14,242 nucleotides of DNA, from NCBI GenBank assembly GCA_023129265.1, contig JAGMCJ010000016.1:1-14242 (forward strand), in the 5' to 3' direction. This document shows, piece by piece, positions 1-4,978 of this stretch. The notes beneath the pieces were generated by a model. It had not been told where the DNA came from, did not search any database, and worked only from the letters and a program-made list of their open reading frames with translations. Origin of the DNA: Thermoplasmata archaeon. GTDB lineage: Archaea > Thermoplasmatota > Thermoplasmata > RBG-16-68-12 > JAGMCJ01. A program made the position numbers and the translations under genes. Positions within the stretch are counted from its first letter, which is position 1; each line of letters opens with the position of its first letter.

Positions 1-1
1 C

Positions 2-163
2 GCGCTGAGGAGTTCAACCTCCAAGAGACCAATCTACGTATCGCCGGGCCATCTTGTCTCCTTTGAGTCGTCCGTGCGGATCGTGAAGAGCCTGTGCAAG
101 ACCAGAATCCCAGAGCCGCTGAGGCAGGCGCACCTGGCCGCGACAGCGGGAAAGCGAGGATAA
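2..163 (+). CDS. nfi: Endonuclease V (deoxyinosine 3' endonuclease), C-terminal part only
   Basis: The window opens inside this gene; only the last 53 codons and a TAA stop are present. The reading frame gives YVSPGHLVSFESSVRIV and then RIPEPLRQAH, which match the conserved C-terminal block of endonuclease V (the 'Y-[IV]-S-x-G-H-x-[VI]-S' strand and the 'RxPEPxRxAH/AD' segment). From knowledge of the family, the enzyme cuts DNA or RNA one nucleotide 3' of deoxyinosine or inosine and protects against deaminated adenine. The catalytic acidic residues lie upstream of the window and cannot be checked. The reductase gene begins about 31 bases downstream on the same strand, so the two may be co-transcribed. 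I am confident of the family from motif recall, but the gene is partial. Confidence 0.85.
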   Translation, partial: ALRSSTSKRPIYVSPGHLVSFESSVRIVKSLCKTRIPEPLRQAHLAATAGKRG

Positions 164-194
164 ACATAAGAATCTGGAGGCGATTCTCGCTGTG

Positions 195-1097
195 ATGAGA
201 GTCCTCATCTTCGGGGCGGGAGCACTCGGAAGCCTGATAGGAGCACTCCTTTCAAAGAGGAACGAGGTCATCCTCGCTGGAAGGAAGGAGCACATATTCA
301 GCATCCAAGAAGAAGGGCTTAGGATTTCTGGTCACACTGAGATGCTGGCCAGACCGAGGGCCGTGGAGAGGATAGAGGACCTCTCGGGCTATGACTACGT
401 CTTCCTGACAGTGAAGTCCTACGATACGAAGAGCGCGATGAAGTCGTTGGCCGAACTGCCGGGATTGAGCACGGTCGTGACGATGCAGAACGGCCTGGGC
501 AATCTCGAGACAATCGGGGAATACACGGACAGCGTCATCGGCGGGACGACGAGTCACGGGGCCACGCTGAAAGAGGCGGGCGAGGTCGTTCACGCGGGAG
601 CGGGAGACACCGTAGCGGGCATCTTCAAGGGCGTCTCACGGGAGTCCCTCGATTCCCTCGCGGGAGAGCTGACCGCCTGCGGGATGAGGACGGACGTCAC
701 GGAGAACCTTAGCGGGGAGGTATGGGCGAAGGCGATAGTGAACGCTGGCATCAATCCGCTCACCGCCATCCTCGGAGCAAGGAACGGCCATCTTCTGGAG
801 AACCCTGAAGTCACTGAGATGCTGGAGGAGGTCTGCCTTGAGGCGATCGCGGTAGCGACGACGTGTGAAATCCCGCTCCCTGAGGATGACTTGGTGGAGA
901 GGACGAAGAGGGTCGCGAGGATGACCGCTCAGAACCTGTCGAGCATGCTGCAGGACGTCGTGAGGAAGAGAAAAACGGAGATCGATTCCATCACGGGCGA
1001 GATCGTCCGCCTGGGGAACGACAGAGGCGTTCCGACTCCCCTCAATTCCGCACTGCTGGCCGTGGTCAAAGGTATGGAGAACTCGTACGGCGTCTAG
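195..1097 (+). CDS. panE: 2-dehydropantoate 2-reductase (ketopantoate reductase)
   Basis: This 300-residue protein matches the family's usual length. It begins with an NAD(P)-binding Rossmann motif GAGALGS (residues 7-13), followed by TVKSYDT (72-78), QNGLGN (98-103), WAKAIVNAGINPLTA (177-191, containing the family's catalytic Lys179 and Asn183) and SSMLQDVVRKRKTEID (249-264), the C-terminal domain signature. It reduces ketopantoate to pantoate, which archaea feed into CoA synthesis through pantoate kinase and phosphopantothenate synthetase. I chose the ATG at 195, which puts MRVLIFGAG at the N terminus as is normal. A GTG at 192 is one codon earlier and equally possible. A GGAGG at 176-180 lies slightly far upstream. 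The endonuclease V gene ends 31 bases before. The fold assignment is firm; pantoate specificity rests on family knowledge. Confidence 0.93.
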   Translation: MRVLIFGAGALGSLIGALLSKRNEVILAGRKEHIFSIQEEGLRISGHTEMLARPRAVERIEDLSGYDYVFLTVKSYDTKSAMKSLAELPGLSTVVTMQNGLGNLETIGEYTDSVIGGTTSHGATLKEAGEVVHAGAGDTVAGIFKGVSRESLDSLAGELTACGMRTDVTENLSGEVWAKAIVNAGINPLTAILGARNGHLLENPEVTEMLEEVCLEAIAVATTCEIPLPEDDLVERTKRVARMTAQNLSSMLQDVVRKRKTEIDSITGEIVRLGNDRGVPTPLNSALLAVVKGMENSYGV

Positions 1098-1117
1098 CAC
1101 GTTTTCGACCGCGATAG

Positions 1118-1142
1118 CTTTATAAAGGGGTATTTAAATACC
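1118..1142 (+). promoter_or_regulatory. tbp promoter region: two TATA-like boxes, one a perfect 14-bp palindrome
   Basis: CTTTATAAA at 1118-1126 is a good archaeal TATA box. Directly after it, GGTATTTAAATACC at 1129-1142 is a perfect 14-base palindrome that can itself act as a TATA box or as an operator for a dimeric regulator. Using the usual 26-base spacing, the first box predicts transcription start near 1149 and the second near 1162. The palindrome would overlap the initiation complex on the first box. Boxes and palindrome are seen; function is inferred. Confidence 0.6.
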
Positions 1143-1163
1143 ATCGGGGAAGAGAGGCAGTTT

Positions 1164-1742
1164 TTGGCTGTCTGGGTAGAGGGAGGAATTCTACTGGCAA
1201 AAATAAAAATCGAGAATGTTGTTGCATCGACCTCTCTTGGAGAGGAGTTGGACCTACAGGCGATTGCTCTAGCGCTCACCGGTTCCGAGTACGAGCCCGA
1301 GCAATTCCCGGGTCTGATATATAGGTTGAAGGAGCCCAAGACCGCCACCCTGCTTTTCCGTAGCGGCAAGGTTGTGTGCACTGGAGCGAAGAGCCTGGAG
1401 GACGTTCACAAGGCCATAAGGAAAGTCGCAAAGCAGATCGAGGACGCTGGAATCAAGGTGAACACGGATCCGGACGTTGAGGTCCAGAACATCGTGGCCT
1501 CTTCCGATCTTGAGACGAAGATAAACCTCAACGCAATCGCGATCAGCCTCGGGCTGGAGAAGGTGGAGTATGAGCCCGAACAGTTCCCAGGACTCGTGTA
1601 CAGGATCGACGACCCGAAGGTCGTGGTTCTTCTTTTCGGGTCTGGCAAGCTCGTCTGCACCGGGGCAAGGAAGCCGGATGACGTGAAGAGAGCGGTGGAG
1701 AAAATCACCGAGGAGCTCGACGCGGCGGGCCTTCTTCACTGA
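1164..1742 (+). CDS. tbp: TATA-box-binding protein (TBP)
   Basis: This is the general transcription factor that binds archaeal TATA boxes and recruits TFB and RNA polymerase. The protein is two direct repeats of about 90 residues. Each carries the saddle signature: EYEPEQFPGLIYRLKEPK in repeat 1 and EYEPEQFPGLVYRIDDPK in repeat 2, each followed by a GKxVCTGA motif. The coordinates use the outermost conventional start, TTG at 1164 (192 residues), which has GAGAGG at 1152-1157 before it. That start adds a hydrophobic MAVWVEGGIL extension that archaeal TBPs normally lack. A CTG at 1194, seven bases after GGGAGG (1181-1186), would give the usual N terminus MAKIKIENVVAS and a 182-residue protein of typical size, so I think 1194 may be the real start. 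The TatD-like gene follows after 12 bases. Confidence 0.97.
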   Translation: MAVWVEGGILLAKIKIENVVASTSLGEELDLQAIALALTGSEYEPEQFPGLIYRLKEPKTATLLFRSGKVVCTGAKSLEDVHKAIRKVAKQIEDAGIKVNTDPDVEVQNIVASSDLETKINLNAIAISLGLEKVEYEPEQFPGLVYRIDDPKVVVLLFGSGKLVCTGARKPDDVKRAVEKITEELDAAGLLH

Positions 1743-1754
1743 CATAGTGAGATA

Positions 1755-2588
1755 ATGCAGATTCTGGACAATCACTTCCACATCAGGTCAGCTGGGAGAA
1801 ACGTTGAGGCGGCGAGGGATTTTGAGCGGGCCGGCGGAACCCACCTGATCGTCGCTCATCTTCCCCACAAGGAACACAGAATAGAGAAGGAGAGGGATCA
1901 TGGACCCGCTTTCGAGCTGACCCTGTCCTTGGCGGAGAAGGTCAGACGGGGGACGGGGCTGAAGGTCTTCGTCACGGTTGGACCCTACCCGGTGGAGCTG
2001 ATACGTCTCGTGGAGCACATGTCTCTGCCCGATGCCATCGAGATAATGAAGAGCGGGATGGAGACAGCCGCCAACCTGGTCGACGAGAGGAAGATAATCG
2101 CCATAGGAGAGATCGGGAGACCGCATTTCCCGGTCGACTCGGGGATCCTAGATGCTTCGAACGAGATCCTGAGCTACGGGATGAAGCTCGCGGCGGAGGT
2201 GGGATGTCCGGTGGTCCTGCACACCGAGAGCGCTACGCTAGGAGTGTTCAAGGAGCTCGCTCTGATGGCGGACGTGGCGGGCTTGGAGAGGGAGAAGGTG
2301 GTCAAGCACTTCTCGACCCCGATCGTGGACACGGAGAAGAACTCTGGGCTGTTCCCCTCCATCGTCTCAAGCCGCAGGAACATCGTGGAGGCGATCTCTC
2401 AGGGCAACAGGTTCCTGATGGAAACGGACTACCTGGATGACCTCAAGAGACCGGGCGCGGTGTTGGGACCGGCGACGGTGCCGAAGAGGACGAGGGCCTT
2501 CCTCGCGGACGGCACATTCTCTGAAGAGGACGTTCTCAAGATTCACAAGGACAATCCAGAGCTCGTCTACGGCGAGAGGTTCGACTAG
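1755..2588 (+). CDS. Archaeal TatD-family metal-dependent hydrolase (TIM barrel)
   Basis: This 277-residue protein has the order of metal ligands expected for TatD/amidohydrolase-type TIM barrels. It has HFH at 7-9 near the N terminus, GEIG with Glu119, VVLHTES with His156, KHFSTP with His185 and METDYLDD with Asp225. Family members are two-metal phosphodiesterases or deoxyribonucleases; the archaeal branch is known mainly as 'predicted metal-dependent hydrolase', so the substrate is unknown. It starts 12 bases after tbp with only a weak purine-rich site (GTGAG), so it is probably read from the tbp transcript. Its TAG stop overlaps the stop of the convergent acylphosphatase gene in a shared CTAG. 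All expected ligands are present, which suggests an active enzyme. Confidence 0.85.
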   Translation: MQILDNHFHIRSAGRNVEAARDFERAGGTHLIVAHLPHKEHRIEKERDHGPAFELTLSLAEKVRRGTGLKVFVTVGPYPVELIRLVEHMSLPDAIEIMKSGMETAANLVDERKIIAIGEIGRPHFPVDSGILDASNEILSYGMKLAAEVGCPVVLHTESATLGVFKELALMADVAGLEREKVVKHFSTPIVDTEKNSGLFPSIVSSRRNIVEAISQGNRFLMETDYLDDLKRPGAVLGPATVPKRTRAFLADGTFSEEDVLKIHKDNPELVYGERFD

Positions 2589-2866
2589 TACCTGACCTCG
2601 AAGGAGGAGAATTCTCCTCTGTAGTCCTCCCAGTCAACGTCTGCATCGGTCACCTCTCCGTACGGCTGGGAGGTCTTGCACCATTCGATCGCTTCCTCGA
2701 TCGCCTCCCGAGGCCCCTCGAAAACGGACTCGACCGTGCCGTCGGGAAGGTTCCTCACCCATCCCATGAGACCGAGTTCTCGGGCCCTGCTCTCCGTATT
2801 TGCCCGGAAAAACACGCCTTGGACTCTCCCGCGAAAAATCACGTGAGCCCTCGCTTCGTCAGCCAT
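2585..2866 (-). CDS. acyP: Acylphosphatase
   Basis: This 93-residue protein is of normal acylphosphatase length and hydrolyses carboxyl-phosphate bonds in the cytoplasm. The phosphate loop GRVQGVFFR (13-21) supplies the catalytic Arg21, and GWVRNLPDG (35-43) supplies the catalytic Asn39. The C terminus FEVRY matches the last strand. An ATG at 2899 would add 11 residues. I prefer the ATG at 2866 because GGTGAT lies just before it, and because the TATA-like palindrome at 2904-2915 predicts transcription start near 2882, inside the longer version. The gene converges on the TatD-like gene, with stops overlapping in CTAG, and diverges from the CBS gene. The call is very secure; the physiological substrate is not known for this family in archaea. 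Confidence 0.93.
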   Translation of the reverse strand: MADEARAHVIFRGRVQGVFFRANTESRARELGLMGWVRNLPDGTVESVFEGPREAIEEAIEWCKTSQPYGEVTDADVDWEDYRGEFSSFEVRY

Positions 2867-2903
2867 GCCATCACCCTTCCAGACCACAATCACTTCCATT
2901 TAC

Positions 2904-2915
2904 TAAAAGCTTTTA
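2904..2915. promoter_or_regulatory. Shared divergent promoter: 12-bp palindrome TAAAAGCTTTTA
   Basis: TAAAAGCTTTTA is a perfect palindrome lying between acyP (minus) and the CBS gene (plus). Read rightward it predicts a start near 2938, almost leaderless for the CBS gene at 2943. Read leftward it predicts a start near 2882, giving acyP a leader of about 16 bases that contains its Shine-Dalgarno site. One TATA-like element therefore appears to serve both directions. Sequence is seen; promoter use is inferred. Confidence 0.55.
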
Positions 2916-2942
2916 ACGAGGGCTGACCTTACTCGTGAGAGC

Positions 2943-4091
2943 ATGATGAAGGACGTCGACATCAACGAGCTCAAGGCAAAGGACATCATGTCAAGCGAAC
3001 CGGTCGTGGCCTCCCCTGAGGAGAGCCTATCCGAGGTCCTGGGCAAGATGAAGAAGCACGAGGTTCATGAGGTCCCTGTCGTCCAAAAGAAGAAGCTGGT
3101 CGGGATGGTCAGCTACAACACGCTCACGAAGAGAAGGAGCCTCCCGATGAGCACGAAGGTCGAGAGGATAATGGTCGCCCCGCCCAGAATCCACGAAACG
3201 GACTCCGTTCCCGAGGTTGCGGAGATGATGATGTCCACGGGATCGAGGGGCATTCCAGTCACGTCGAAGAGGAAGCTCCTGGGGATCATCTCGAGAATCG
3301 ACCTGATAGAATCCATCCGCGGAATGAAGATGTTGTCGGAGGTGGACGTGAGCAGCATAATGTCCCACTCACCGCAGTGCGTGTTGGAGACGCACACCCT
3401 GCACTCCGCCCGTGCCTTGATGAAGGACTTGGACGAGAGGTCGGTCCCGGTCTGCGAGAGCAGTGGGCATCTCGTTGGTGTCGTTGGCATAAAGGACCTC
3501 GCGGACTACTTCGCCCGAGAAAGGGAGAGCGAGACGAGAGGAGAGGTCGTCGGCGAGAAGGAGGCTCTCGAGGTGGAGGTTGGGAGCCTGATGAGGACAC
3601 CTCCCATCACTGTCCCGCCGGATGCCAGGTTGTCCGAAGCGGTCGACCTGATGATAGAGAAGGACGTCTCGAGCATCCTTGTTGTGGACGACATGGAGCC
3701 CGTGGGCATAGTCACCCAAGTGGACATCATAGAGTTCATCGCCTCATTTGGGAAGGCCGAGGAGGTCTTCGTCCAGATCACGGGGCTTGAGGAGGAGCCC
3801 GAGATCTACGACGCCATGTACGAGCGCATCCAGAAGACGATAAACAAGGTAGGCGAGATTCTCACGCCCAAGATTCTGAACATACACGTCGCGCAGCATC
3901 ACTCGAAAGGGGACACGAGCAAGTACACGATGAGGGCAAGACTGGCGACCGACAGGGGACTGTTCTACGCGCGGCACTTCGACTGGAACATACACAAGAC
4001 ACTGGACGGTCTGATGGACCAGATTGAGGATTTCGTCAGAGAGGATAAGGAAAGACGGTTGGATGCGAGGAGGCGCTCCCGCAGACTCTGA
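2943..4091 (+). CDS. Four-CBS-domain protein with C-terminal ribosome-hibernation-factor-like domain
   Basis: This 382-residue protein has four CBS motifs at about residues 10-62, 73-125, 136-190 and 214-268. Each has the IPV/VPV strand and a GI/GM/GV-based second half, as in MVAPPRIHETDSVPEVAEMM for CBS2. CBS pairs bind adenosine nucleotides. Residues 274-372 are not CBS. They include a strand-helix segment, then YTMRARLATDRGLFYARHFD and a helix NIHKTLDGLMDQIEDFVR. The pattern of a substrate-like strand followed by 'xxAIDxlxDkLexQlrk' and a basic tail resembles HPF/YfiA ribosome hibernation factors. The tail RRLDARRRSRRL is strongly basic, suiting RNA binding. The start is ATG at 2943, with ATG at 2946 an alternative; the message would be nearly leaderless. 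CBS content is certain; the HPF link is my inference from pattern. Confidence 0.85.
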   Translation: MMKDVDINELKAKDIMSSEPVVASPEESLSEVLGKMKKHEVHEVPVVQKKKLVGMVSYNTLTKRRSLPMSTKVERIMVAPPRIHETDSVPEVAEMMMSTGSRGIPVTSKRKLLGIISRIDLIESIRGMKMLSEVDVSSIMSHSPQCVLETHTLHSARALMKDLDERSVPVCESSGHLVGVVGIKDLADYFARERESETRGEVVGEKEALEVEVGSLMRTPPITVPPDARLSEAVDLMIEKDVSSILVVDDMEPVGIVTQVDIIEFIASFGKAEEVFVQITGLEEEPEIYDAMYERIQKTINKVGEILTPKILNIHVAQHHSKGDTSKYTMRARLATDRGLFYARHFDWNIHKTLDGLMDQIEDFVREDKERRLDARRRSRRL

Positions 4092-4099
4092 GAAAAACA

Positions 4100-4108
4100 C
4101 GTTAATAG
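4100..4108 (+). promoter_or_regulatory. TATA-like box of the membrane protein gene
   Basis: CGTTAATAG is the only AT-rich block in the 39 bases between the CBS gene and the ATG at 4131. Its centre is 27 bases before that ATG and there is no Shine-Dalgarno site, which fits a leaderless transcript. Confidence 0.5.
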
Positions 4109-4130
4109 TCGCGGGCAGATTACGTATCGC

Positions 4131-4535
4131 ATGGCAGATATCTCGATATCGTTGGATATTGTGAGCGTGGTCCTCTTCATTGCCACGGTGCTCCTCGTGA
4201 TGCTGTTTCTCTACATAGCGACAAGGCTCGTGACAAGGGAGGAGGTTCTTACTGCGAACTATGCGCTCAGGCTTTTCATCACGGCCTTCCTGGCTGTCGT
4301 GATTGTGCCCCTTCTTGCCGGCCTCCTGACGGACGCAGTCATTGGGATTCTCATCGCCTTTCTCGCGCTGATGATCGTGGTCAGGTTCCTCATAATCTCG
4401 GAAGCAAGCTTAGGTGATGAATGGCTGGAATCGTTCATAGTCACATTTCTGATCATCCTGTTTGTGTACATCTTCAACCTCGTATTGGTACAAGTCCTGG
4501 GCATATCACCCTTCATCGACATCGGTGTTGGATGA
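4131..4535 (+). CDS. Small four-helix integral membrane protein, unknown function
   Basis: I do not recognise this 134-residue protein. It has four strongly hydrophobic stretches at about residues 10-32, 46-66, 68-90 and 100-123, with charged loops TRLVTREEVLTANY (31-44) and EASLGDEWLE (91-100). There is no signal peptidase-like site and there are no obvious catalytic residues, so a structural or transport-accessory role is as likely as anything. The ATG at 4131 sits 27 bases after a TATA-like box and appears leaderless. Its TGA stop overlaps the ATG of the next gene (ATGA at 4532-4535), so the cyclophilin-like protein should be made by translational coupling, though no functional link between the two is evident. 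Confidence 0.8.
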   Translation: MADISISLDIVSVVLFIATVLLVMLFLYIATRLVTREEVLTANYALRLFITAFLAVVIVPLLAGLLTDAVIGILIAFLALMIVVRFLIISEASLGDEWLESFIVTFLIILFVYIFNLVLVQVLGISPFIDIGVG

Positions 4536-4908
4536 TGAATCGCTTCAGGCTGGTGTCGGGAGAAATCACACTGGAGGGAAAATCACGGACGAGAATCCGC
4601 GGACGGCGGAGATCGTCATTGACAGCCTGCCGATCGAAGGCGAGGCGATCAGATGGGGGGATGAGGTCTACTTCGCCACACACTTGGACATTCCTGAAGA
4701 GAACGGTCGACAGGACGTCGAGGTCGGAGAAATGGCCTTTTGGCCTGCTGGAAAGGCGATAGCCGTGTTCTTCGGAAGGACCCCGGTCAGCGTCTCGGAC
4801 AAGCCCAGAGCCTACGAGAACGTGAACGTCTTCGGCAAACTGGAGGGCAATGTCAGATCGCTGGGGAACGTGAGAAACGGGGACCACGTCCTCCTGCAGG
4901 TGGTTTGA
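4532..4908 (+). CDS. Cyclophilin-like fold protein (TM1367/COG2164 type), needs a -1 frameshift at 4576-4582
   Basis: The first 17 codons from ATG 4532 read MMNRFRLVSGEITLEGK. From base 4582 the next frame over reads ITDENPRTAEIVIDSLPIEG, then RWGDEVYF, VGEMAFWPAGKAIAVFFG and NVFGKLEG. Joined, they give a 125-residue protein matching the whole cyclophilin-like family: N-terminal strand, the 'LPIEGxAxRWGDExYF' block, the 'W-P-x-G-x-A-x-x-x-F-F-G-x-T-P' block and the 'NVxGxxxG' end. Neither frame alone is a full domain. The break falls in GGGAAAA, phased as G GGA AAA. It could be programmed frameshifting, a one-base assembly error in the A run, or a fresh mutation. The downstream part shows no decay, which argues against an old pseudogene. 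The start overlaps the upstream stop (ATGA). Function in archaea is unknown; the fold lacks clear isomerase evidence. Confidence 0.75.
4576..4582 (+). other. Candidate -1 frameshift slippery heptamer G GGA AAA
   Basis: In the frame set by ATG 4532 the bases fall exactly as X XXY YYZ. A single -1 slip continues as AAA ATC and restores the family sequence LEGKITDENP. A short GC-rich stem, TCCGC (4596-4600) with GCGGA (4606-4610), lies 13 bases downstream, but five pairs is weak for a stimulator. A missing A in the assembly would look identical. Confidence 0.4.
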
Positions 4909-4926
4909 CCCGCAATCCTTCGTAGA

Positions 4927-4973
4927 AAAGCTTATCACTTACCAATCCGATAGGTTAAAAGGGTACTGGGGGA
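4927..4973 (+). promoter_or_regulatory. Promoter and Shine-Dalgarno site of the surface protein gene
   Basis: AAAGCTTATC at 4927-4936 is a TATA-like block placing transcription start near 4959. GGGGGAG at 4967-4973 is a strong Shine-Dalgarno site five bases before ATG 4979. A second AT-rich block, GGTTAAAAGG (4953-4962), is too close to the ATG to be the main box. Confidence 0.5.
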
Positions 4974-4978
4974 GCCGC

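Noticed and set aside
2867..2899. A longer acylphosphatase start at 2899
   Set aside because: The divergent promoter predicts a transcript beginning near 2882, and the internal ATG has the better ribosome site and the normal family length.
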